Shown here: positions 9,346 to 17,583 of the stretch, one piece after another
Layout: every line of letters begins with the position of its first letter
How positions within the stretch are numbered: position 1 is the first letter of the stretch
Assembly: GCA_963781555.1 (NCBI GenBank)
Contig: CAWAGB010000001.1
Coordinates: forward strand, 119,768 to 183,767
Source: JAICQM01 sp963781555
Lineage (GTDB): Bacteria > Chloroflexota > Limnocylindria > QHBO01
DNA: 64,000 bases
Direction: 5' to 3'
The notes under the pieces: model-generated
Told to the model about the DNA's origin: nothing
Databases searched by the model: none
What the model saw: the letters and a program-made list of their open reading frames with translations, nothing else
Program-made: the position numbers and the translations under genes

Positions 9346-10326
9346 ATGAGCCTGGTCGTCGACTCGATCACCAAGCGCTTCGGCGCCGTCGTCGCCCTCG
9401 ACGGGGCGAGCTTCACGGCGGAGCCGGGCCGCATCTTCGGCCTGCTGGGCGCCAACGGGGCGGGAAAGACGACCTGCATGCGGATCGTGCTCGACATCCT
9501 GCGCGCCGATTCGGGGTCGGTGACCTGGCAGGGCCGCCCCAACCACGACCTGCCGCGGCGCACCTGGGGCTACCTTCCCGAGGAGCGCGGCCTCTACACC
9601 AAGATGCGGGTCATCGACGTGCTGCGCTTCTTCGCGTCGCTGTATGGCGTGCCGCCCGCGCGCGCGACCGCGCTGGTCGAGGAGTGGCTGGAGCGATTCC
9701 GCGTGCCGGACTACCGCGACCGCAAGATCGAGGAGCTCTCCAAGGGCAACCAGCAGAAGATCCAGTTCATCGCCGCCATCCTCCACGACCCGGAGGTCCT
9801 GATCATGGACGAGCCCTTCACCGGGCTGGACCCGGTGAACATGGGGCTGCTGAAGGAGGCGTTCCTGGCGATGCGGGACGCCGGCAAGACGCTCATCTTC
9901 AGCACCCACCAGATGGAGACGGTCGAGGAATTGTGCGAGTCGATCGCCATCGTCGACCGCGGCCGGGTGGTGGTCAGCGGGGCCGTGCGTGACGTGAAGC
10001 GCGCCATGGGCCGCCGGGTCGTGCGCCTCGCGCTCGACGGCGACGGCCCCGCCGATGGCGGGGTGCGTGCCGCGGAGGCGGAATGGGTGACCGAGCTGCC
10101 CGGGGTGCGGCTCGCGCACCGCGGCGTGGAGACGAGCGAATTCTCCGTGGCCGACGGGACCGATCCGGCACGCATCCTGGATGCCGCGCTGGCGCGCGGG
10201 GCGCGGGTCACACATTTCGAGATCGCCGATCCCAGCCTGGAGGAGGTGTTCATCGAGCACGTCGGGCGGCGTGCGGTAGACCAGGATGAGCGCCACCTGG
10301 CCGGAACCGCGAATGCCGACCGATGA
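9346..10326 (+). CDS. ABC transporter ATP-binding protein (NatA-like, DUF4162)
   Basis: A 326-residue ATPase of an ABC-2 export system. Walker A is GANGAGKTT near residue 38, the signature LSKGNQQKIQF, Walker B VLIMDEPFTGLD, and the switch His lies in STHQM. The C-terminal 80 residues form a DUF4162-like extension ending in EVFIEHVGRR. Its stop overlaps the permease start by 4 nt. The gene resembles NatA sodium-export ATPases, but the substrate is unknown. Confidence 0.88.
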   Translation: MSLVVDSITKRFGAVVALDGASFTAEPGRIFGLLGANGAGKTTCMRIVLDILRADSGSVTWQGRPNHDLPRRTWGYLPEERGLYTKMRVIDVLRFFASLYGVPPARATALVEEWLERFRVPDYRDRKIEELSKGNQQKIQFIAAILHDPEVLIMDEPFTGLDPVNMGLLKEAFLAMRDAGKTLIFSTHQMETVEELCESIAIVDRGRVVVSGAVRDVKRAMGRRVVRLALDGDGPADGGVRAAEAEWVTELPGVRLAHRGVETSEFSVADGTDPARILDAALARGARVTHFEIADPSLEEVFIEHVGRRAVDQDERHLAGTANADR

Positions 10327-11627
10327 GCGGCAGCCTCTTCCCGAACGCCTGGCACGTTGCGCGGCGCGAGTATCTCGTCCGCGTGCGGAGCCGGACGTTC
10401 GTCATCCTCACGGTCCTGCTGGCCCTCATCGGTCTGGGCCTGACCATCGCGCCGGTGGCACTCCGCGCGCTCGGCAACGACCGCCCATTGGAGGTTGCGG
10501 TCCTCGTCCGGGCCGATGACCTCGCCTCCGACCCGCTGCCGCTGCTCTCCGCCGCGCTGAACGGCGCGGCGAGCGCCCCCGGCGCAACGCGCGTCGAGCT
10601 GTCCGAGACGACGGATGCTGCGGGCGCTGAATCGCGCGTCCGCGGCGACGATCTGGATGGCCTGCTCACCATCGAACGCGGCGGCGACGGGGGCCTGGCG
10701 TTCACCTACCTGACCAGTGCCTCCTCGACCAGCCCCTCCACGCTGGCCATCCGGCAGGCCGCCAGCGCGCTGACGATCGACGATCGCCTCGGCCGCGCGG
10801 GGATCGATCCCGCCGACCGCGGGGCGATCTTCGCGCCGCCGGCATTCGACGCTGAGTCCACCGATCCCGACAAGGCGGCGCGAGAGTCGGGCGTCGACTA
10901 CGCGACCCGCGCGTCCCTCGCCACCGTGCTGGTGGTGCTCATCTTCATGGCCATCCTCACCTACGGGAACTGGATCGCGGGCTCGGTGGCCGAGGAGAAG
11001 AGCAACCGGGTCATGGAGCTCCTGATCACTGCCGCCAGCCCGCGACAGCTGCTCGTCGGCAAGGTCCTCGGCGCAGGGGCGGCGGGCCTGACCCAGTACA
11101 CGGTGATGCTGGCGGTCGGCTTCATCGGCCTGCAGCTGCAGGGGCAGATCGGGCGGGGCCTGTTCGGCGACGCGGCTGCGGCACCCACCAACGCGGGCCT
11201 CACGCTCCCGCTGCTCCTCGTCTTCGGGGCGTGCTTCATCGGCGGCTTCCTCGTCTACGCCGCCCTTTATGCGGCGGCGGGTTCGCTGGTGAGCCGCGCC
11301 GAGGAGGTGCAGCAGATGTCAGGGCCGATCATCGTGATCGCCATGCTCGGCTACTTCGCCGCGATCTTCGGTGGGACCACCTCGCCCGACGCGGCGTGGG
11401 TATCGGTCCTGAGCTTCGTGCCGTTCTTCGCGCCGTACCTCGTCCCACTGCGCATGGCATATGACGCCATCAGCCCGCTCGAGGTCGTCGCGGCGCTCGC
11501 CGTGCTCGCCGTGGGCGCGGGCCTGGCGCTGTGGCTCGCGTCGCGCATCTATGCCGCGGGCGTGCTGCAGTACGGACAGCGCGCGAGCCTTCGCGGCGTG
11601 TGGCGCGCCGCACGCGCCGCCCGCTGA
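10323..11627 (+). CDS. ABC-2 type permease (NatB-like)
   Basis: A 434-residue membrane partner of the preceding ATPase. One N-terminal transmembrane helix (residues 25-45), a large extracytoplasmic domain, then five or so helices from about residue 200 with NWIAGSVAEEKSNRVMELL, the typical ABC-2 coupling segment. The ATG lies inside GACCGATG and overlaps the ATPase stop (ATGA). Confidence 0.87.
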   Translation: MSGSLFPNAWHVARREYLVRVRSRTFVILTVLLALIGLGLTIAPVALRALGNDRPLEVAVLVRADDLASDPLPLLSAALNGAASAPGATRVELSETTDAAGAESRVRGDDLDGLLTIERGGDGGLAFTYLTSASSTSPSTLAIRQAASALTIDDRLGRAGIDPADRGAIFAPPAFDAESTDPDKAARESGVDYATRASLATVLVVLIFMAILTYGNWIAGSVAEEKSNRVMELLITAASPRQLLVGKVLGAGAAGLTQYTVMLAVGFIGLQLQGQIGRGLFGDAAAAPTNAGLTLPLLLVFGACFIGGFLVYAALYAAAGSLVSRAEEVQQMSGPIIVIAMLGYFAAIFGGTTSPDAAWVSVLSFVPFFAPYLVPLRMAYDAISPLEVVAALAVLAVGAGLALWLASRIYAAGVLQYGQRASLRGVWRAARAAR

Positions 11628-11652
11628 TCGGGACGGGCTGGACACGGCCTCG

Positions 11653-11658
11653 TACCGT
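11653..11658 (+). promoter_or_regulatory. Putative -10 box TACCGT of ppk
   Basis: TACCGT ends 6 nt before the GTG start of ppk, matching the leaderless pattern of the window. Confidence 0.45.
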
Positions 11659-11664
11659 TGACCG

Positions 11665-13704
11665 GTGGCCGCGACCCTTGACCTCCTCAACCGTGAGCTG
11701 AGCTGGCTCCAGTTCGACGCGCGCGTCCTGGCCCTCGCGGAGGACGAGTCGACGCCGGTCCTGGAACGCGCCAAGTTCGCCGCCATCGTGGCCACCAACC
11801 TCGACGAGTTCTTCACCGTTCGTGTCGCGGGCCTGCGCCGGCTGACCGATGGAGGGGTCACGCGCCGCTCGGTCGACGGCCGCACCCCGTCCGAGCAGCT
11901 CGATGCCGTGCTCCATGCGGCCGCGCGGCTCGCAGACCGCCACGCGACATGCTGGCGTGATGCGATCGCGCCGGCGCTCGCCGCGGGCGGCGTGCGGATC
12001 TCCGGCTGGGACGCGCTGAGCGAGCTGCAGCGCCGTCGGATCCGGGCACGATTCGTCACCCGCGTGCTGCCCGTGCTCACTCCCCTCGTCGCGACGGCGG
12101 ACGGGCCCCTGCCCACCTTCCCCGATCGCACGCTGTGCGTCGGGCTCATGCTGGATCGGCCGGGGCGGCCACCGGCTCTTGGCTACGTACCGGTGCCCAC
12201 CAACCTGCCGCGCTTCACGGATGCCGGAGACGGCACGCTCGTCCCGCTCGAGTCGGTGATCGCGGCCGGGCTGGAACGCCTCTTCCCGGGGCGCGACGGG
12301 ACCGCGAGCCATGCCTTCCGCGTGACCCGCGACGCCGATCTCGCGATCGACGACGACGCGGTCGGCGACCTGCTTGGCTCCGTGCCGGGGCCACTTGCTG
12401 CGCGGCCCGACGCATCCGCGGTGCGCCTCGAGATCGAGGCCACCGCGCCGGCCACCATGATGCGTCTGCTGGGCGACCTGCTGGGCCTCGCCACGCCGGC
12501 GATCCACGTGCTCCCCGCCCCGCTCGCGCTCGGGGATGCATGGGAGCTGCACCGCCTCGATCGACCCGACCTGCGGGAGGATCCACACATCCCTGCCGTG
12601 GCCGCCGACCTGCCTGCCGGCCGCCTGGTGCGACGGGTGCGCGACGGGGAGGTGCTCCTCCAGCACCCGTACGAGTCGTTCGCCGGCAGCGTCCAGGCGC
12701 TCATCGAGCAGGCGGCGGCCGATCCCCGGGTGCTGGCAATCAAGCAGACCCTGTACCGGACCACCGCCGACCCGATCGTCAATGCGCTCGTCTCCGCGGC
12801 CCGCGCCGGCAAGCAGGTCGTGGTGGTGGTAGAGCTCAAGGCACGCTTCGAGGAGGCCAACAACGTCGCGTGGACGCGGATGCTGGAGCGAGCCGGCTGC
12901 CACGTGGTGCATGGACTGCCCGGCCTCAAGACCCACGCCAAGCTCGGCCTGGTGGTCCGGCGGGAGGGCGGCACGCTGCGCCAGTACGTTCACGTCGGGA
13001 CGGGCAACTACAATGCCGCCACGGCGCGCGCATACGAGGACGTTGGGCTCCTCTCCGCGGACCCACGCCTCGCCACCGACGTCGCCGCCGTCTTCAACGT
13101 CCTGACCGGCCACGCCGCCCCTGCCTTCTCCGCCCAGCGCCTGTGGGTCGCCCCGTTCGACCTGCGCCCCCGCCTGCTGGCCGCCATCGGGGCGCAGACT
13201 GACGCGGCGCGCCGGGGGCGCCCGGCACGCGTCGTCGCCAAGTGCAACGCCCTCACCGATCCGGAGATCATCGAGGCGCTGTGCGTCGCAAGTCGGGCGG
13301 GGGTCCGTGTCGATCTCGTCGTCCGCGGCATCTGCATGCTGCGGCCGGGCGTGGCGGGCGTCTCGGACGGGGTGACCGTGCGCAGCATCCTTGGCCGCTT
13401 CCTGGAGCATTCCCGGATCTATCGCTTCGGCGTGGGAAGCCAGGCCGAAACGTGGATTGGCTCGGCCGACCTGATGGAGCGCAACCTGGATCGTCGGGTC
13501 GAGGTCCTGGTCCGTGTCGACGTGCCCGCGCATCGCGAGCGCCTTGGCCGCGTCCTCGCCCTGGCGCTGGACGACCCCACCGCGTGGCTCCTGCGGCCGG
13601 ACGGCGAGTGGCAGCGCCCGCTCGACACCGCGGCAGCCGGGATGCAGCGCATCCTGCTCGAGGGGGATGAGCGCCGCCCGGTGCTCCGCGAGGCAGCCGG
13701 ATGA
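11665..13704 (+). CDS. ppk: Polyphosphate kinase 1
   Basis: Makes inorganic polyphosphate from ATP, reversibly. The 679 residues are the normal length. The N-terminal domain begins LLNRELSWLQFDARVL. The catalytic core holds LKTHAKLGLVV, where His near residue 424 is the expected phospho-histidine, the HVGTGNYNAATAR motif, and a second conserved His in FLEHSRIYRFG. The end carries AETWIGSADLMERNLDRRVE, the conserved C2 segment. The GTG start is preceded by TACCGT 6 nt upstream. The stop overlaps the macro-domain gene (ATGA). Confidence 0.95.
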   Translation: MAATLDLLNRELSWLQFDARVLALAEDESTPVLERAKFAAIVATNLDEFFTVRVAGLRRLTDGGVTRRSVDGRTPSEQLDAVLHAAARLADRHATCWRDAIAPALAAGGVRISGWDALSELQRRRIRARFVTRVLPVLTPLVATADGPLPTFPDRTLCVGLMLDRPGRPPALGYVPVPTNLPRFTDAGDGTLVPLESVIAAGLERLFPGRDGTASHAFRVTRDADLAIDDDAVGDLLGSVPGPLAARPDASAVRLEIEATAPATMMRLLGDLLGLATPAIHVLPAPLALGDAWELHRLDRPDLREDPHIPAVAADLPAGRLVRRVRDGEVLLQHPYESFAGSVQALIEQAAADPRVLAIKQTLYRTTADPIVNALVSAARAGKQVVVVVELKARFEEANNVAWTRMLERAGCHVVHGLPGLKTHAKLGLVVRREGGTLRQYVHVGTGNYNAATARAYEDVGLLSADPRLATDVAAVFNVLTGHAAPAFSAQRLWVAPFDLRPRLLAAIGAQTDAARRGRPARVVAKCNALTDPEIIEALCVASRAGVRVDLVVRGICMLRPGVAGVSDGVTVRSILGRFLEHSRIYRFGVGSQAETWIGSADLMERNLDRRVEVLVRVDVPAHRERLGRVLALALDDPTAWLLRPDGEWQRPLDTAAAGMQRILLEGDERRPVLREAAG

Positions 13705-14243
13705 CCTCCTCGCTGGAGACCGCCGGCCGGCGCCTGGAGCTGACCCGCGGCGACATCACCGCCGAGCAGGTCGACGCGATCGGCAACGCCGCCAACGCGG
13801 CGCTGCGGGGTGGTGGCGGCGTCGACGGCGCCATCCATCGTGCCGCCGGCCCCGGTCTGTTGGCCGAGCTGCGACGGCATTATCCGGATGGGACCCCAAC
13901 GGGCACGGCCGTCGCCACGTCGGGCTACAACCTGCCAGCACGGTGGGTGATCCACGCGGTCGGCCCGGTGTGGCGCGGCGGGAGTCACGGGGAGGAGGAG
14001 CTGCTCGAGGCGGCGTATCGGTCCAGTCTGCGGCTGGCGGACGAGCTCGGCCTGCGGAGCGTGGCGTTCCCGGCCATCAGCATGGGCATCTACGGCTATC
14101 CGCCGCATGACGGCGCGCGGGTGGCAGTCCGCGCGGTGGCCACGCACCTTGACGGCGAGACGAGCCTGGAGCTGGTGCGCTTCGTCCTCTTCTCCGACGA
14201 CACGTATGAGGTCTTCGAGGAGGCGCTCGCCGAGCTCGCCTAG
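13701..14243 (+). CDS. Macro-domain protein (ADP-ribose-binding hydrolase)
   Basis: A 180-residue MacroD-type protein. GDITAEQVDAIGNAANAAL and GGGGVDGAIHRAAG form the ADP-ribose pocket. AISMGIYGYP is the second phosphate-binding loop, and WVIHAVGP matches the family. Relatives remove ADP-ribose from proteins or deacetylate O-acetyl-ADP-ribose. It is translationally coupled to ppk by a 4-nt overlap, and the functional link is unclear. Confidence 0.92.
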   Translation: MTSSLETAGRRLELTRGDITAEQVDAIGNAANAALRGGGGVDGAIHRAAGPGLLAELRRHYPDGTPTGTAVATSGYNLPARWVIHAVGPVWRGGSHGEEELLEAAYRSSLRLADELGLRSVAFPAISMGIYGYPPHDGARVAVRAVATHLDGETSLELVRFVLFSDDTYEVFEEALAELA

Positions 14244-14251
14244 GCGGTGTG

Positions 14252-14385
14252 GTACCATTTCGAAAACGTGTTCGATTGGCGCTCCGGTCCGCGCCGCGGT
14301 TTCATCCCCGTCCCGATCCGATCCTTGTCTGCCCTGACCGGGCCCCGCAACTCTCGCGGGAGGGCCCCTTCAGGAGCTTCCATCC
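14252..14385 (+). promoter_or_regulatory. Promoter and structured leader of rhlE
   Basis: TACCAT (14252-14257) could be a -10 box, leaving about 120 nt of untranslated leader before the GTG. The leader ends in a GC-rich hairpin (GGGCCC arms 14340-14345 and 14362-14367 with an inner CGC/GCG pair) about 18 nt before the start. This differs from the leaderless neighbours. Long structured leaders on DEAD-box helicase genes are often used for cold or autoregulatory control. That role here is inference. Confidence 0.4.
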
Positions 14386-15696
14386 GTGACCTTCTCTGCG
14401 CTCGGGCTGACGCCCGACCTGCTTTCTGCTGTCGCCCGCCAGGGCTACACCGAGCCCACCCCGGTCCAGGCCGAGGCGATTCCACTCGTCCTCGCCGGCC
14501 GTGACGTGCTCGCCGGCGCCCAGACCGGCACCGGCAAGACCGCCGCCTTCGTGCTGCCGATGCTGCAGCGTCTCGCTGCCAGCGCGCCGCGCGACGTGCG
14601 CCCCGGTCAGCGCCCCAACATCCGAGCCCTGGTGCTCGCCCCGACCCGTGAGCTGGCGATCCAGGTCGAGGAGTCGGTGCGCGTCTACGGTTCCGGCCAC
14701 ACCCGGTCGACCGCCATCTATGGCGGCGTCGGCTTCCACGGCCAGTACGCCGCCCTGCGACGCGGCGTCGACGTGGTGGTCGCGACCCCCGGGCGCCTCC
14801 TCGACCACACCCGGCAGGGCACCATCGACCTGCGCAAGGTCGAGATCCTCGTCCTCGACGAGGCGGACCGCATGCTCGACATGGGCTTCATTCGCGACAT
14901 CCGCCAGGTGATCAGCCTGCTCCCCGCCGAGCGCCAGAACCTGCTCTTCTCGGCGACCTTCTCCAACGAGATCCGCTCGCTCGCCGAGGGGATGCTCGAC
15001 CGTCCGGCATCGGTCCAGGTCACCCCGCGCAACACGCCGGTCGACCTGATCGAGCAGGTCGTTCACCCCGTCGACCGTGAGCGCAAGCGCGAGCTGCTGG
15101 TGCATCTCGTCCGCAATCGCGAGATCGACCAGGCGCTCGTCTTCACCCGCACCAAGCACGGCGCCAACAAGCTCGTCGAGCAGCTCAACCGGGACGGCAT
15201 CGCCGCCTCGGCGATCCACGGCAACAAGAGCCAGCCGCAGCGCCTCCGCGCCCTGGCCGACTTCCGCGCCGGCCGGATCCTGCTGCTGGTGGCCACCGAG
15301 GTGGCGGCACGCGGACTCGACATCGAGGAGCTGCCCCACGTCGTCAACTTCGAGCTGCCGATGGTCCCCGCCGACTACGTCCACCGCATCGGTCGCACCG
15401 GCCGCGCCGGATCGACCGGCATCGCCGTCAGCCTGGTGTGCGTCGATGAGGGCCCGCTGCTCCGCGATATCGAGCGCCTCCTGGGCAGCCCCATCCGGCA
15501 GCAGGTCGTCGACGGCTTCGAGCCGGATCGGACGATCCGTGCCCAGCCGATCCTCATGCGCAGCGGCGGCGGTCGTCCGTCCCGCAACAACGCACCCCGC
15601 AACGGCGCGCGCCCCTTCAGCGGCAGCGCCCGTCCCACCAATGCTCGCCGCTGGGCGAGCCGGCCCCGGCGAGACCGTGGCGCCCGCGTCAGTTGA
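14386..15696 (+). CDS. rhlE: DEAD-box RNA helicase (RhlE type)
   Basis: ATP-dependent RNA helicase of 436 residues. The Q motif region is GYTEPTPVQAEAI, motif I AQTGTGKTA, Ia PTRELA, II LDEADRMLD, III SATF, V ARGLDIEELPHVVNFELP, and VI HRIGRTGRAG. The last 60 residues are an Arg/Asn/Gly-rich basic tail, typical of RhlE, which adds nonspecific RNA affinity. The GTG is chosen because the conserved FSALGLTPDLL begins right after it. Confidence 0.93.
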   Translation: MTFSALGLTPDLLSAVARQGYTEPTPVQAEAIPLVLAGRDVLAGAQTGTGKTAAFVLPMLQRLAASAPRDVRPGQRPNIRALVLAPTRELAIQVEESVRVYGSGHTRSTAIYGGVGFHGQYAALRRGVDVVVATPGRLLDHTRQGTIDLRKVEILVLDEADRMLDMGFIRDIRQVISLLPAERQNLLFSATFSNEIRSLAEGMLDRPASVQVTPRNTPVDLIEQVVHPVDRERKRELLVHLVRNREIDQALVFTRTKHGANKLVEQLNRDGIAASAIHGNKSQPQRLRALADFRAGRILLLVATEVAARGLDIEELPHVVNFELPMVPADYVHRIGRTGRAGSTGIAVSLVCVDEGPLLRDIERLLGSPIRQQVVDGFEPDRTIRAQPILMRSGGGRPSRNNAPRNGARPFSGSARPTNARRWASRPRRDRGARVS

Positions 15697-15821
15697 CGCC
15701 GCGCCGCATCAACCGGCGCTGGACGAGCACCGGCCGCATCGCGCGGCCACGCCCGGCTGAACAGCAGCGGCGCAGCGTGCTCCGACGGCTCGCGCGCCGC
15801 TCGCTGCGCGTGGCGCTGCGC

Positions 15822-15827
15822 TAGGCT
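15822..15827 (+). promoter_or_regulatory. Putative -10 box TAGGCT
   Basis: TAGGCT ends 8 nt before the ATG of the ABC ATPase gene at 15836. The same hexamer occurs at the same kind of position before the EamA gene. Confidence 0.45.
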
Positions 15828-15835
15828 GCTCCTGC

Positions 15836-16777
15836 ATGGAGCAGCCAACCCCTTCCCGACCCGCATCGGTCATCAGCACCCGGGCGCTCACCAAGCGCTA
15901 CGGGAAGGTAACCGCGCTCACGGATCTCACCCTGGATGTCCGCCCGGGCGAGATCTTCGGATTCCTGGGGCCGAACGGCGCGGGCAAGTCGACCACGATT
16001 CGCACCCTGCTCGGCTACCTGCACGCGACGAGCGGCACCGCCTCCGTGCTCGGGATGGACATCGCGACCCAGAGCGTGGGCATTCGCGAGCTGACCGGGT
16101 ACCTGCCGGGCGGCATCGCGCTCTACGACTCCCTGTCGGGGACCGATGCGCTCGACTACCTCGCCGACCTGCAGGGCCGCGTGCCGCATCGCCGCGCCGA
16201 GCTGTGCGAGCGGCTCCAGCTCTCCGACGCGGTGCTGAGACGCCGGGTGCGCGATTACTCGCGCGGCATGCGCCAGAAGGTCGGCGTCGTCCAGGCGCTC
16301 CAGCACGACCCGGAGCTGGCGATCCTCGACGAGCCGACCGAGGGCCTCGACCCGCTCATGCAGCACGCCTTCTACACCCTTCTCGACGACCTGCGCGCCG
16401 AGGGCCGCACGATCTTCTTCTCGTCCCACGTGCTGTCCGAGGTGGAGCGCGTCTGCGACCGAGTCGCCATCATCAGAGGCGGCCGTCTGATGGCCGTTCA
16501 TTCCGTCACGGACCTGCTCAGCCGGCGGCGCCGGCGAGTCACCATCCGGTGGCGCGGCGGAGTCCCCGATCTCACCGACGTGCCCGGCCTGGAGGACATC
16601 CGCAGCGATGGCAACCGGGTCACCGCGACACTCTCCGGTGAGGTGGCGCCCTTCGTGCGCGCCATCGCGTCCCCCAGCCTCGAAGATCTGACGATCGAGC
16701 CCGCATCGCTCGAGGAGGCGTTCCTCGAGTACTACGCCGGTGGCGAGGCCGACGGCGTCGAAGGTCTGGACCGATGA
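15836..16777 (+). CDS. ABC transporter ATP-binding protein
   Basis: A 313-residue ATPase with Walker A GPNGAGKST, signature YSRGMRQKVGVVQAL, Walker B LAILDEPTEGLDP and switch SSHVLSEVERV. The C-terminal extension ends with SLEEAFLEYYAGG, like multidrug- or bacteriocin-type ABC-2 systems. It pairs with the permease gene that overlaps its end. The substrate is unknown. Confidence 0.9.
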   Translation: MEQPTPSRPASVISTRALTKRYGKVTALTDLTLDVRPGEIFGFLGPNGAGKSTTIRTLLGYLHATSGTASVLGMDIATQSVGIRELTGYLPGGIALYDSLSGTDALDYLADLQGRVPHRRAELCERLQLSDAVLRRRVRDYSRGMRQKVGVVQALQHDPELAILDEPTEGLDPLMQHAFYTLLDDLRAEGRTIFFSSHVLSEVERVCDRVAIIRGGRLMAVHSVTDLLSRRRRRVTIRWRGGVPDLTDVPGLEDIRSDGNRVTATLSGEVAPFVRAIASPSLEDLTIEPASLEEAFLEYYAGGEADGVEGLDR

Positions 16778-17577
16778 ATCGGCCGCTCCTCCTGCGGTCA
16801 TGGAGCTGGCTCAGCCTGCGCGCAGGGCTCATCGCCGTGGCGTTGGTCGGTTGGGGCTGGCTGATGCCATTCCTGTACGGGCAGTTCAGCGACCTCATCC
16901 GGGACATGGTCACCAACAACCCGGTTTTCGAGCAGATGAGCAGCTTCGGGTCCGGGAACCTGTTCACCCTCGGCGGGACGCTGACCCTCGGCACGCAGCA
17001 CCCGCTGGTGATCGCGATGCTCGGCATCTTCGCGGTCGGGACCGCATCCACCGCCATCGCCGGCGAGCGCCAGCGCGGCACGCTGGAGGTGCTCCTGGCA
17101 CGCCCCATCCCGCGGCGCGTGGTGTACGTGACCCTGTTCGTCGCCATCGCCGCTGTCATCGGCGCACTGCTCGCGGCGCTGCTGGTGGGGATGTATGCCG
17201 GATCTGCCACTCAGGACCTGCTGGGCGATCTGCCGGCGCGCGAGCTGCCGCTCGTCTGGCTGAACGGCTTCCTGCTGTGGACGAGCTTCGTGTCGTTCAG
17301 CCTGGCCGCCTCGGCGAGCTTCGATCGCACCGGCCCTGCGATCGGTCTGTCGCTGGCGTATCTGCTGGTCAACTACTTCCTGGAGATCCTGGGCTCGCTG
17401 TGGACCGATGTCGCCTGGTCACAGGAGTACTCGCTGTTCCATCACTTCCAGGTTTCGGAGATCCTCGACGGTCACGCGGACCCGATCGACTTCGTGATCC
17501 TGTCCGTCGCCGTGGCCGTGCCGCTGGCCTGGGCGCTCGTCGCCTTCCCGCGGCGCGATCTCGCCGCGCCGACCTGA
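16774..17577 (+). CDS. ABC-2 type permease
   Basis: A 267-residue membrane protein with about six hydrophobic segments, containing AGERQRGTLEVLLARPIPR, the coupling-helix segment of ABC-2 permeases. It starts within GACCGATG and overlaps the ATPase stop by 4 nt. It converges on the cyclase-ATPase gene 7 bp away. Confidence 0.87.
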   Translation: MNRPLLLRSWSWLSLRAGLIAVALVGWGWLMPFLYGQFSDLIRDMVTNNPVFEQMSSFGSGNLFTLGGTLTLGTQHPLVIAMLGIFAVGTASTAIAGERQRGTLEVLLARPIPRRVVYVTLFVAIAAVIGALLAALLVGMYAGSATQDLLGDLPARELPLVWLNGFLLWTSFVSFSLAASASFDRTGPAIGLSLAYLLVNYFLEILGSLWTDVAWSQEYSLFHHFQVSEILDGHADPIDFVILSVAVAVPLAWALVAFPRRDLAAPT

Positions 17578-17583
17578 GGTCGC

